A DNA stretch of 64,000 nucleotides from Flavobacterium sp. MFBS3-15 (GTDB lineage: Bacteria; Bacteroidota; Bacteroidia; Flavobacteriales; Flavobacteriaceae), in contig NZ_JAPCHV010000008.1 of assembly GCF_026107645.2 (NCBI RefSeq), positions 123,730 to 187,729 of the forward strand, written 5' to 3'. Under the pieces are notes generated by a model. It was not told where the DNA came from and searched no databases. It saw only the letters and a program-made list of their open reading frames with translations. Made by a program: the position numbers and the translations under genes. The first letter of the stretch is position 1. Each line of letters starts with the position of its first letter. Positions 26,382 through 34,897 of this stretch are shown here, one piece after another.

Positions 26382-26466
26382 TGTCATTTCGAACGCATCC
26401 GCCGCGGCGGAGGAGTGAGAAATCTCGGTTATAGGGATTGAGATTTCTCCTCTCGTAGAAATGACA
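26382..26466. repeat. Isolated palindrome copy with GC-rich insert
   Basis: TGTCATTTCGAACGC and its partner GTAGAAATGACA bound a single palindrome with GAGAAATCTC and GAGATTTCTC inner arms. The left arm has gained GCCGCGGCGG, itself a palindrome, where the other copies have GAGTTTAC. Confidence 0.85.
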
Positions 26467-26512
26467 GGGAAACTCGGTAAGGCAACCTTTTAATTTTATC
26501 CGATAAAACACT

Positions 26513-27466
26513 ATGTCAGACGTAGCAGCGATACAGAATTTAGTCACAAGGCAAAAAGAGCTTAAAAAGGAAATATCGAAAATAATAATAGGCCAGGAGG
26601 AAGTAGTGGGCCAGATTGTGCTGAGCATCTTTGCCGGGGGGCATGCCCTGCTGGTAGGTGTGCCGGGATTGGCAAAAACGCTGATGGTAAACACTATATC
26701 GCAGGCGCTGGGGCTCGACTTTAAGCGCATCCAGTTTACGCCCGACCTGATGCCGAGCGACATCCTGGGCAGTGAGATCCTGGATGAGAACAGGCAGTTT
26801 AAATTCATAAAGGGACCTATATTCTCTAACATCATCCTTGCGGATGAGATCAACCGTACGCCGCCAAAGACACAGGCGGCACTGCTTGAAGCGATGCAGG
26901 AAAAGGCGGTAACCATTGCGGGGCATCACCATAAGCTGTCGCTGCCTTATTTTGTACTGGCTACCCAAAACCCGATTGAGCAGGAGGGAACCTACCCGCT
27001 GCCGGAAGCACAGCTGGACCGTTTCATGTTTGCCATAAAGCTCGACTATCCTACTTTTGCCGAAGAGGTACAGGTAGTAAAAAGCACTACCAGCGACAAC
27101 ACCGAAAAAATTACGCCTTTGTTTACCGCCCAGGAGATACTGGACTTCCAGCACCTGATACGCCGCATACCGGTGGCCGACAATGTGGTGGAATATGCTG
27201 TGACACTTGTCGGGAAGACCCGTCCGGGCAGCCCGCTGGCAAATGATTATGTAAAGAACTACCTCGACTGGGGTGCAGGGCCGCGCGCCTCGCAAAACCT
27301 TATCCTGGCCGCAAAGACCCATGCTGCACTGAACGGCAAGTACTCGCCCGACATTGAAGATGTACAGGCAGTGGCTACCGGTATATTGAGGCACCGCATA
27401 ATCAAGAACTACAAGGCGGATGCCGAAGGCATCACCGAGGAAATGATAATCAAGAAGCTGTTTTAG
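26513..27466 (+). CDS. MoxR family AAA+ ATPase
   Basis: The 317-residue protein is a MoxR-type AAA+ ATPase: Walker A in LLVGVPGLAKTLMV, Walker B IILADEINRTPPKTQAALLEAM, sensor LATQNPIEQEGTYPLPEAQLDRF and the C-terminal lid domain. MoxR proteins act as chaperones for metal insertion or for assembly of complexes, usually with a VWA-domain or DUF58 partner. No such partner gene is next to it here; its upstream neighbour is the SurA gene, 205 bases away with an isolated palindrome between them. The partner may lie elsewhere on the chromosome. Confidence 0.92.
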   Translation: MSDVAAIQNLVTRQKELKKEISKIIIGQEEVVGQIVLSIFAGGHALLVGVPGLAKTLMVNTISQALGLDFKRIQFTPDLMPSDILGSEILDENRQFKFIKGPIFSNIILADEINRTPPKTQAALLEAMQEKAVTIAGHHHKLSLPYFVLATQNPIEQEGTYPLPEAQLDRFMFAIKLDYPTFAEEVQVVKSTTSDNTEKITPLFTAQEILDFQHLIRRIPVADNVVEYAVTLVGKTRPGSPLANDYVKNYLDWGAGPRASQNLILAAKTHAALNGKYSPDIEDVQAVATGILRHRIIKNYKADAEGITEEMIIKKLF

Positions 27467-27501
27467 GACAGCTTTTTTTTATCTGTTCATTTTGCCGTAA
27501 T

Positions 27502-27680
27502 GAGATTTCTCACTCCAGGCTGCGTTCGAAATGGAAAGGCCCTTTTGAAGGGGATACGCCTGCGTGAGGGATTGCTTCGCCAATTCGGCTTTCAGCCTCG
27601 GGTGAGGCGGTATCCTGCGGAGGCACGGAGCAGATAAAGCCGATAGCCCGGCGCGCAAAGCAATGGAGCGCCACGCCCAA
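27502..27680. repeat. Half palindrome plus GC-rich dispersed element
   Basis: This 27467-27833 gap holds no gene. It begins with a right half of the TTTCGAAC palindrome family (27502-27536, GAGATTTCTCACTCC to GTTCGAAATGG) and continues with a GC-rich element (27548-27680) with GCGTGAGGGATTGC at one end and GATAAAGCCGATAGCCCG at the other, related in layout to the element at 34895. The remaining 27681-27833 is AT-rich leader DNA. Confidence 0.6.
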
Positions 27681-27833
27681 ATGTAAAGATTATGAACTTC
27701 TTAAAAATTGATAATTTAATATTGTCAACAGATTTTTATTAACCTGTTAATAATATCTCGGAAAAATTATTTACAATACAATAAAATGAATGTAATATTA
27801 GTTATATATTTATGGCGCAACTAAAAAAACATT

Positions 27834-28220
27834 ATGAAGACATTACTAAAATTCACGCCTGAGCTTTACTTTATGGGTTTGGGCATTTTTTGGGCGGCCG
27901 ATAATTATTTTACAGGGGATGTATATAATTATTTTGCCCTTTTAATTGTATGGCTGATGTTCCTCCAGCTATTTTACAAAAACCGTTTCCTTGGGCTTAT
28001 TTACGGCAGTGCCTTTGGGATCGCTTCGGCGTACATGGCACTTTGGGCGCATCCGGAGTCGGGGGCATTTGAAAAATTTGCTGTCAGCGCGCTCGAGTTC
28101 CAGTTAGTCGTTTGGGGCGTATTCGGCATGGGCATGCTTATGGCCGGCCTGATGCTCTACCGCTTCGCTACGGTTAAATACAACTATAACGAAGAAAGCG
28201 TGCTTACCGTAACCTATTAG
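27834..28220 (+). CDS. Hypothetical four-helix membrane protein
   Basis: The 128-residue protein has four hydrophobic segments (about 10-28, 33-50, 55-72 and 88-110) and polar ends, so it is a small inner-membrane protein. I do not recognise a family. It is a single gene with its own hairpin terminator at 28241, between the MoxR and aconitase genes. Confidence 0.7.
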   Translation: MKTLLKFTPELYFMGLGIFWAADNYFTGDVYNYFALLIVWLMFLQLFYKNRFLGLIYGSAFGIASAYMALWAHPESGAFEKFAVSALEFQLVVWGVFGMGMLMAGLMLYRFATVKYNYNEESVLTVTY

Positions 28221-28240
28221 CTTCCGCAATAAAAAGTTCA

Positions 28241-28273
28241 AAGCCACCTCCATAGAAATTTGGAGCGTGGCTT
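28241..28273 (+). terminator. Terminator of the 27834 gene
   Basis: AAGCCAC and GTGGCTT pair across a loop that contains a second short pairing (TCC with GGA), followed by TTTTTATTTTTTT. It starts 21 bases after the stop codon. Confidence 0.75.
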
Positions 28274-28454
28274 TTTTATTTTTTTAAGGCCTTTGTTTGT
28301 AATTTGATAATATAAAATCGAAATATTACGAATTCCTAAAAAATTGACCCTCTTTCTTAAATTTGTTACCGTTTATTCAGCAAAATAGAATGTTTATAAA
28401 TAATATTTGCCTGAAACTAAAGAAACAATAAAAATTTTTTAATTGCCGCAGGTT

Positions 28455-28470
28455 TCCGTAAATTTACGGA
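28455..28470. promoter_or_regulatory. 16-bp perfect palindrome upstream of aconitase
   Basis: TCCGTAAATTTACGGA is a perfect palindrome whose last base is 31 bases before the aconitase ATG, where promoter elements would lie. It is a candidate operator; the regulator is unknown. The remaining gap 28274-28501 is AT-rich with no gene. Confidence 0.45.
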
Positions 28471-28501
28471 CTTTTTACAAACGAACATTAATACACTTAC
28501 T

Positions 28502-30781
28502 ATGGCTTTTGATATTGAAATGATCAAAAAGGCGTATGCTAACATGGCCGAACGCGTAGACAAAGCACGAGAGCTTGTCGGGCGACCGCTTACGCTATCC
28601 GAAAAGATTTTATATTCACACCTGTGGGAAGGCACACCTTCCAAAGCTTTTGAGCGCGGCAAGGACTATGTAGACTTCGCACCGGACCGTGTTGCCTGCC
28701 AGGATGCCACCGCACAGATGGCCCTCCTCCAGTTCATGCACGCCGGTAAGCCCAAAGTAGCCGTACCGACCACAGTACACTGCGACCACCTTATACAGGC
28801 GAAAGTAGACGCGAAAACCGACCTTAAGCGTGCTAAGGAGCAAAGCAACGAGGTATTCGACTTCCTTTCTTCGATATCCAACAAGTACGGCATCGGGTTC
28901 TGGAAACCGGGTGCGGGCATCATCCACCAGGTAGTGCTGGAAAACTACGCCTTCCCGGGCGGTATGATGATCGGTACCGACTCCCACACCGTGAACGCGG
29001 GTGGCCTTGGCATGCTGGCCATTGGTGTTGGTGGCGCCGACGCTGTTGACGTAATGAGCGGCATGGCATGGGAACTTAAATTCCCGAAACTCATAGGCGT
29101 ACACCTGACAGGTAAGCTATCAGGATGGACAGCCCCTAAAGACGTTATCCTTAAAGTTGCCGGCATCCTTACCGTAAAAGGCGGAACCGGCGCTGTAATA
29201 GAATATTTTGGCGAAGGCGCAAAAGCCATGTCATGTACCGGTAAAGGTACCATCTGCAACATGGGCGCCGAGGTGGGTGCAACGACTTCTACCTTTGGGT
29301 ACGACGATTCGATGGACCGCTACCTGCGTGCCACCAACCGTGCCGATGTGGCCGACGCTGCCAAAGAGGTAGCTCCTTACCTTACGGCTGATGCTGAGGT
29401 ATATGCCAACCCGCACGACTACTTCGACCAGGTGATCGAGATCAACCTTTCTGAGCTGGAGCCGCACCTTAACGGGCCGTTCACGCCGGATTTGGCTACG
29501 CCGATCTCTAAAATGAAGGAAGAAGCCAAAAAGAACGACTGGCCTTTGCAGGTGCAGGTAGGCCTTATCGGGTCGTGTACCAACTCGTCATACGAGGACA
29601 TCTCCCGTTCGGCATCCGTTGCGAAGCAGGTGGTTGAAAAGAAACTGAAAACCAAAGCAGAATTCACCATCACCCCGGGATCGGAAGTGGTGCGTTATAC
29701 CATAGAGCGCGACGGCTTTATCGACACGTTCGATAAGATGGGCGGTACCGTGTTTGCCAATGCCTGCGGCCCGTGCATCGGGATGTGGGACAGGGAAGGT
29801 GCCGAGAAGGAAGAGCGCAACACCATTGTGCACTCCTTTAACCGTAACTTCTCCAAGCGTGCCGACGGTAACCCGAACACCCTGGCGTTCGTAGGTTCAC
29901 CGGAACTGGTAACGGCGATCGCCATTGCGGGCGACCTGGGCTTTAACCCGATCACCGACAAGCTCATCAACGAAGATGGCGAAGAGGTAATGCTGGACGA
30001 ACCAACAGGCAACGAGCTTCCGCCGAAAGGCTTTGACGCGGAAGACCCGGGCTACCAGGCCCCGGCTGCCGACGGTTCCAAAGTGCAGGTGGTGGTGAGC
30101 CCAACTTCCGAAAGGCTTCAGCTGCTTGCCCCGTTTGAGCCATGGAACGGCGAGAACATCATGGGTGCCAAGCTGCTGATCAAGGCATTCGGGAAATGTA
30201 CTACCGACCACATCTCGATGGCGGGTCCGTGGCTGCGTTTCCGTGGGCACCTCGACAACATTTCGAACAACATGCTTATCGGCGCGGTAAACGCCTATAA
30301 CCAAAAGACCAATAACGTGAAGAACCAGGTAACGGGCGAGTACGAAGCCGTTCCTGCAACTGCGCGTGCCTACAAGGCTGCCGGCATACCGAGCATCGTG
30401 GTGGGCGACCACAACTACGGCGAAGGCTCATCGCGTGAGCATGCCGCCATGGAGCCAAGGTTCCTGGGCGTTAGGGCGGTGCTGGTAAAATCGTTTGCAC
30501 GTATCCACGAGACGAACCTTAAAAAGCAGGGTATGCTCGCGCTTACCTTTGCCAATGAGGCCGACTACGACAAGATACAGGAAAACGACACCTTCAACTT
30601 TGTTGACCTGAAGGAGTTTGCTCCCAACAGGCAGCTAACCCTTGAGGTGATCCACGACGACGGCACAAAGGACACCATCCTGTGCAACCACAGCTACAAC
30701 GAAGGCCAGATCGGCTGGTTCGTAGCAGGGTCGGCACTGAACCTTATCGCAGCCGCCGGCGCCGAAGCCGCAAAAGCGTAA
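28502..30781 (+). CDS. acn: Aconitate hydratase
   Basis: The 759-residue enzyme interconverts citrate and isocitrate in the TCA cycle. It is of the mitochondrial-type aconitase family, as shown by the opening segment ([19 protein letters not shown]), the substrate segment [19 protein letters not shown], the [4Fe-4S] cluster cysteines in [13 protein letters not shown] and [13 protein letters not shown], and the C-terminal swivel domain with [19 protein letters not shown]. It stands alone with its own terminator and a palindromic candidate operator upstream. Codon choice is strongly biased to C-ending codons, as expected for a highly expressed gene. Confidence 0.96.
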   Translation: MAFDIEMIKKAYANMAERVDKARELVGRPLTLSEKILYSHLWEGTPSKAFERGKDYVDFAPDRVACQDATAQMALLQFMHAGKPKVAVPTTVHCDHLIQAKVDAKTDLKRAKEQSNEVFDFLSSISNKYGIGFWKPGAGIIHQVVLENYAFPGGMMIGTDSHTVNAGGLGMLAIGVGGADAVDVMSGMAWELKFPKLIGVHLTGKLSGWTAPKDVILKVAGILTVKGGTGAVIEYFGEGAKAMSCTGKGTICNMGAEVGATTSTFGYDDSMDRYLRATNRADVADAAKEVAPYLTADAEVYANPHDYFDQVIEINLSELEPHLNGPFTPDLATPISKMKEEAKKNDWPLQVQVGLIGSCTNSSYEDISRSASVAKQVVEKKLKTKAEFTITPGSEVVRYTIERDGFIDTFDKMGGTVFANACGPCIGMWDREGAEKEERNTIVHSFNRNFSKRADGNPNTLAFVGSPELVTAIAIAGDLGFNPITDKLINEDGEEVMLDEPTGNELPPKGFDAEDPGYQAPAADGSKVQVVVSPTSERLQLLAPFEPWNGENIMGAKLLIKAFGKCTTDHISMAGPWLRFRGHLDNISNNMLIGAVNAYNQKTNNVKNQVTGEYEAVPATARAYKAAGIPSIVVGDHNYGEGSSREHAAMEPRFLGVRAVLVKSFARIHETNLKKQGMLALTFANEADYDKIQENDTFNFVDLKEFAPNRQLTLEVIHDDGTKDTILCNHSYNEGQIGWFVAGSALNLIAAAGAEAAKA

Positions 30782-30804
30782 ATAATTTTTAGTTTTTAAA
30801 TAGG

Positions 30805-30830
30805 AACTCCCCGGTGAAAGCCGGGGAGTT
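30805..30830 (+). terminator. Terminator of aconitase
   Basis: AACTCCCCGG and CCGGGGAGTT form a 10-bp perfect stem with a 6-base loop, followed by TTTTTATT. Confidence 0.9.
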
Positions 30831-30839
30831 TTTTTATTC

Positions 30840-31145
30840 CCCTCCCCTAAAGGGGTGCCCGCCGCGGCGGGCGGGGTGGTTAGTCATTGACTGCGTCGAA
30901 CCACTGCGTTAGGTTTGCGAGGAGGAACGACGAAGCAATCTTTCCTTGAGGCAGGAGTGGCGTTTGTCATTCTGAGCGCAGCGCAGCGGAGTCGAAGAAT
31001 CTCTAAATAGAACGCGGATGACGCTGATTTGTACGGATGACCACAGATTTTCTCCCCGTGCTGCATTGGCTGCGCCGAACCACTTCGTTAGGTTTGCGAG
31101 CGGAGGAACGGAGCGCGGCAATCTTTCCTGAGGCAGGAGTGGGAC
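30840..31145. repeat. Mosaic of dispersed repeats between aconitase and the AT-rich island
   Basis: The gap 30782-31449 holds several short dispersed repeats: a GC-rich element with GCCCGCCGCGGCGGGC (30840-30881); two direct copies of a roughly 65-base unit with GAACCAC-GCGTTAGGTTTGCGAG and CAATCTTTCC-GAGGCAGGAG (30892-30960 and 31072-31142); GTCATTCTGAGCGCAGCG (30966-31003); and GAACGCGGATGACGCTG (31010-31051). No coding frame in this stretch looks real. The same half-sites occur elsewhere in the window. Confidence 0.7.
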
Positions 31146-31305
31146 TGAAAACTGCGACTGTGACTGAATACAAATAAGGAGCGCCGGGGCTTCGTGTAAT
31201 TGCTAAACGTAGTTCCCGTGCTCTCCCGCATTTCAGCGGAATTTCGCCTTTATCTCTTCGCTGCGTTGCGAGGATATCGGGTCTCTAATTTTAACATTTT
31301 TGCGG

Positions 31306-31341
31306 AAATTACCTGTTTTATAAAAACAGGTAATTTTACCT
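31306..31341. promoter_or_regulatory. Nested inverted repeat upstream of the three-gene operon
   Basis: AAATTACCTGTTTT and AAAACAGGTAATTT pair perfectly over 14 bp with a 3-base loop (31306-31336), and a third half-site makes AGGTAA-tt-TTACCT (31328-31341). It is about 110 bases before the first start codon. It could be an operator array or a transcription barrier; it lacks a clean T-run on the plus strand. Confidence 0.5.
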
Positions 31342-31449
31342 ATATATAATTTAAATAAATTACTATTCTTTGCAATTCGCAATAATTAATTTTATAGCAT
31401 TTAATTATTGTGTTAATTTTTTATAATTTTATAAAATATTTAAGGTAGT

Positions 31450-32067
31450 ATGACTCGAAGAACTAAAACCATGAAAATATCTCTTACCGATTTTCTAGAC
31501 TTTGTAAATAAATCAGGTAGTAGTAAGATGACTAAGGTAAGACAAGTTAAGAATCGAGATGATTATCACCCCTCGTCAGATTTTTACAAACCAATTAGAG
31601 ATGGAATTGTTCAAAATCATCAGGAAGATGGTGGTAAAGCTAAACTTGAAGAAATTCTAGAATTCTTGTCCGATAAAAAGAAAATAGATAACTATCCAAC
31701 CGCAATCAAAGGATATCAAAAGTTTTGGGGAAGAAAAAAATTAAAGTGGTTTGAGCCGCCTTTCGACCATTGGAAGGTTGGAGATTTAGATATAAAAATA
31801 AATCCAGAAGTCGGACTATTAATAGACGGTGTCTCGTATGTTATAAAACTATATTTTAAAGCTGATAAGCTTACAAAAGATAAAATTGGGCAAATATTGT
31901 CGCTAATGGAGAATCAATTACGGACTCACGTGGATGATAATGTAATTTTTGCAGTATTAGATGTCAGAAATGCTAAGATGCATGAAAATATTATCGGCGA
32001 CTTAACTTTTCTTCCTTTACTAGAAGGTGAAGCAAGGAGCTTCGAAATAATTTGGAAGGCAATATAA
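31450..32067 (+). CDS. Unknown protein, first gene of AT-rich three-gene operon
   Basis: This 205-residue soluble protein has a basic N-terminal third and a C-terminal alpha/beta region with the notable strand pair NPEVGLLIDGVSYVIKLYFK (about 125-145), followed by a helix (IGQILSLMENQL). The acidic residue, strand and lysine arrangement is weakly reminiscent of PD-(D/E)xK nuclease cores, but I cannot identify a full active site. The start could also be the ATG at 31471. It is 10 bases upstream of the 330-residue gene and clearly in one operon with it. Base composition is far more AT-rich than the flanking aconitase and gap genes, indicating horizontal acquisition. Function unknown; a role in phage defence is only a hypothesis. 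Confidence 0.7.
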   Translation: MTRRTKTMKISLTDFLDFVNKSGSSKMTKVRQVKNRDDYHPSSDFYKPIRDGIVQNHQEDGGKAKLEEILEFLSDKKKIDNYPTAIKGYQKFWGRKKLKWFEPPFDHWKVGDLDIKINPEVGLLIDGVSYVIKLYFKADKLTKDKIGQILSLMENQLRTHVDDNVIFAVLDVRNAKMHENIIGDLTFLPLLEGEARSFEIIWKAI

Positions 32068-32077
32068 TTAGATTATT

Positions 32078-33070
32078 ATGAAGAATCCTAAAATAGAAGT
32101 ATATAGAGTTATTCTTTCTCCAAGTTCAGAGAGAAGAAAAGAATTTTATTCATTTAGAGAATTTTTTATAAAAAAATATGGATTGAAGGAGAATGCTAAA
32201 GATGATAAAATTTTCAATAAATTTTTTACAGATATGTTCAAGTCGGATAATCCCGATTATAATGAAGACGGCAAAAGAAGGAAGGCATTTAGATTAAGCA
32301 ATGATGTGAAAAAGGGCGTAAATAACTTCGTTATTCATGGTGTTTTGGAAGGTGGCCCATATGATGTTGGGAAATCCACCGGTGATAGAAGAACAAAAAG
32401 GGAAAGTAAAAAGCTGGGAAAAAATATAATTATACAAGACGATTTTTATTTTTTACTACAGACAAAATTGGATAAGAAAGTAGGAATACTTATTCTTCAA
32501 AGTTACGGAACTGATAAAATTGATGACATTTTCAGACCTTTTATAAAAAAACTATTCAAGCTTACTGGACAAACGTATGAAGCTGTTGTCGCACCTCATT
32601 TTCCTACTAGTTTCGCTGATCTTGCGAGAAATACTGCTATTGTTAGTGAACTAAATTATCAAACAAATAATTTGGTTGTAAATCAATTATCAGAAGATGG
32701 TAGAGATAAACTGTCCGGTAAGTTCAATGTCAAAATCATTATTACCCCTGTTAATGAAAGTATTCCAGTCCAATCCTTACCTAAGTGGAAGAAAATAATT
32801 AATAAAGCTCTATTTAAATTTCCAGAGAATGAAATGGAGCTTGAATCCTTCAATACAAAAGCGGGCTATTTGAAAAGTGACACCTTGAAAAATCCTGCTC
32901 GTTTTGAAATTAATAACGACAATATTTCGATACAGCCATCAATTTATCTAGAGAAGATTGACTCTGTTGTCATCAACGAAAATGGTAACCCAGACTGGGA
33001 GACTTTGAAAGTTTATTGCATAAATGAATTGCTTCCAGAATTAGAAGAAGAGATTTATGGAGAGGATTAG
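32078..33070 (+). CDS. Unknown protein, second gene of AT-rich operon
   Basis: The 330-residue protein is soluble and basic in its first third. A central segment (about 125-165) with DDFYFLLQTKLDKKVGILIL and a following KIDDIFRPF helix resembles strand-helix cores of several uncharacterised defence-island proteins, but no named domain can be assigned. The C-terminus is acidic (LLPELEEEIYGED). It overlaps the third gene by 14 bases, so the two are translationally coupled. AT-rich like its neighbours. Possible sensor or nucleic-acid-binding partner of the operon; this is inference only. Confidence 0.7.
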   Translation: MKNPKIEVYRVILSPSSERRKEFYSFREFFIKKYGLKENAKDDKIFNKFFTDMFKSDNPDYNEDGKRRKAFRLSNDVKKGVNNFVIHGVLEGGPYDVGKSTGDRRTKRESKKLGKNIIIQDDFYFLLQTKLDKKVGILILQSYGTDKIDDIFRPFIKKLFKLTGQTYEAVVAPHFPTSFADLARNTAIVSELNYQTNNLVVNQLSEDGRDKLSGKFNVKIIITPVNESIPVQSLPKWKKIINKALFKFPENEMELESFNTKAGYLKSDTLKNPARFEINNDNISIQPSIYLEKIDSVVINENGNPDWETLKVYCINELLPELEEEIYGED

Positions 33071-33710
33071 AACTTTTGATAACTTAAGAAAAATCTGCTT
33101 AAAGAGCTTTGAATGGAGACACAGGGACTTGTCCTCTAATGTGGAACCAACAGTTTTTTTTAGTATAATCACCAAGTTTAACCTGTATGTAACTTTAATA
33201 GCAATCATTATAAGTCTTTTCGTGATTAAAATATCCGATGATCTTGTAAATGCTATTCTAACATTTACATCGATTTTTGCAACATTAATTATTCCAGTTC
33301 TAATATTAGTATATGATAAATTTGCTAAAGACCCAAATAGTCATTTAACAGATATAGAAAGGAAGAGTCAGGGAGCATTGGAGAGACTTAGATTATTTAA
33401 GGCTTTTACAAATAGATATATTTTTGTAACACTTGAAAATATAATATTATCAGTTTTGATTATAGTATTGATATTAATTTATAAAACCTTTCTCACGGAT
33501 TTTTTTAGTTATAATGTATTTGATTACAAGTTTGATATAGAGTGGAAAGTTGAGTCTATGAAGATTTTTTGGCATATATTACTTGAAATGATTTTAAAAA
33601 TTATTTTTTTGACTTTACTCTTAAAATTTATTTACTTTTTATTTTTCAGTATTGGTGCTATCGGAGATTTTTTCATTAGTGTTTTAAATGAAGATAATAA
33701 TAGCTGCTAG
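33057..33710 (+). CDS. Four-helix membrane protein, third gene of AT-rich operon
   Basis: The 217-residue protein has a charged N-terminus (about 1-27), two closely spaced hydrophobic helices (about 28-50 and 58-82), a soluble stretch, a third helix (about 122-145) and a fourth near the end (about 170-205). The topology is that of a small integral inner-membrane protein. No family recognised. Because it follows two soluble unknowns in an apparently acquired operon, it could be a membrane-acting effector as in abortive-infection systems, but it could equally be a transporter or anchor subunit. The overlap with the upstream frame supports the chosen start. Confidence 0.7.
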   Translation: MERIRTFDNLRKICLKSFEWRHRDLSSNVEPTVFFSIITKFNLYVTLIAIIISLFVIKISDDLVNAILTFTSIFATLIIPVLILVYDKFAKDPNSHLTDIERKSQGALERLRLFKAFTNRYIFVTLENIILSVLIIVLILIYKTFLTDFFSYNVFDYKFDIEWKVESMKIFWHILLEMILKIIFLTLLLKFIYFLFFSIGAIGDFFISVLNEDNNSC

Positions 33711-33850
33711 ATAAATATATGGTTTAAATTATTGATTTTCACTATAATTGATATAGCTTCTTTATGAGCTAGTTTTTCAACTACAAAGGTTCGCTGATAG
33801 TTCCTTAACTATATCTACAAGACTAAATTGCATAGCGACAATTAGTCCAG

Positions 33851-33871
33851 TTAAAAATTATTAATTTTTAA
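33851..33871. promoter_or_regulatory. Perfect 10-1-10 inverted repeat at a start codon
   Basis: TTAAAAATTA-t-TAATTTTTAA ends 3 bases before the ATG at 33875. It may be an operator covering the transcription start or an mRNA hairpin that hides the start codon. The surrounding gap 33711-33874 shows no gene. Confidence 0.45.
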
Positions 33872-33874
33872 GCC

Positions 33875-34897
33875 ATGAATAAAGCTAGGATTTTTAATAC
33901 AAATGAGATTGTTAAAGCAGATATGCTGCTTGAACTTTATCCAAATTACAGAGAACTTGAATTTGTATGTCTCGATGAGCAATGTTCTGTTCGAATGGCT
34001 CCAGCATGCATAAGCAAAAAAGATCACAGGAAACCGCATTTTAAAAAATACCGGAATAGAGAACATATCGATACTTGCAAATATGCTATTTTGAATGAGC
34101 TATATCAAGTTGGAAAAAATCAAAAACTAAATATAACACAAATAAAAAAGATTGGTTATCCTTCTGTTTTTAATCTCAACGAGGACGACAGCGAAATAAA
34201 GCAAGTAAAGACTACAAAAGCAAGGCTAAATAGCCAAGATGAGGGAATTACTGGCAAGGGAGGAATCGCCACTACATATGAATTTGACAGCGAAAATATC
34301 AAGTTCGATAGAAAAAATAGAGTTCAAGGAATTGATAGGATTGTGGATTGGTATTTGGGCTTTCCCTATAACAGAGATGTTGAAATTGAAATAAATAATA
34401 CTAAAATTCAATATAGATATTTATTTAAGAAGATTGATAGTAATACAGATCCCTCTACCTTACGCAATGATCGAATTTTTTACGGCAGGCTAAGGTTATC
34501 AGTGACGAATAAAGGTGTCTTCGACAAATACTCAGATAAAGTACTCTTTACTATGCTTGGGTACAAGTCAAAAGATAAATCTTCAGATAGTATTGATAAT
34601 TATAAGGTTAAAATTAACAAAGACTCGTTATCTAAGTATAGTCTTTCGAGACTAAAAAACAAATATAATTCACTGTTTGAAAAAGCATTAGAGGAATTTC
34701 AAACTAACTCGGTCGATCCCAATATTGGCTTATATGTTTTTGTATATGGAAGAATTGACGAAAACAATAATATTTTACTAAATGAAAAAAATATCATATC
34801 ACATTTAGATATGATGAAGTCAGGAAGACAATGGTTGAAGATTAAAACTGACCGTAAGAAACTAACGACATATAAGCAACTACCGATTCTACTTTAG
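33875..34897 (+). CDS. Unknown protein with CoiA-like zinc-finger N-terminus
   Basis: In this 340-residue protein, residues 28-70 carry C32-x4-C37, H55-F and H64-x3-C68 (FVCLDEQC, KPHFKKY, REHIDTCKY), the pattern of the zinc-finger start of competence CoiA-like nucleases. The nuclease part itself is not recognisable in the remaining 270 residues, which are lysine-rich, AT-rich in codons and end in KLTTYKQLPILL. It lies 165 bases after the three-gene operon, behind its own palindromic leader, and ends inside a dispersed element that supplies its stop codon. It may be a nucleic-acid-binding protein of the same acquired island. No reaction can be assigned. Confidence 0.65.
   Translation: MNKARIFNTNEIVKADMLLELYPNYRELEFVCLDEQCSVRMAPACISKKDHRKPHFKKYRNREHIDTCKYAILNELYQVGKNQKLNITQIKKIGYPSVFNLNEDDSEIKQVKTTKARLNSQDEGITGKGGIATTYEFDSENIKFDRKNRVQGIDRIVDWYLGFPYNRDVEIEINNTKIQYRYLFKKIDSNTDPSTLRNDRIFYGRLRLSVTNKGVFDKYSDKVLFTMLGYKSKDKSSDSIDNYKVKINKDSLSKYSLSRLKNKYNSLFEKALEEFQTNSVDPNIGLYVFVYGRIDENNNILLNEKNIISHLDMMKSGRQWLKIKTDRKKLTTYKQLPILL

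Noticed and set aside
30884..31121. Short minus-strand frames in the repeat mosaic before the island
   Set aside because: They translate dispersed repeats (for example from the GAGGAGGAACGACGAAGC element) and have no protein-like character.
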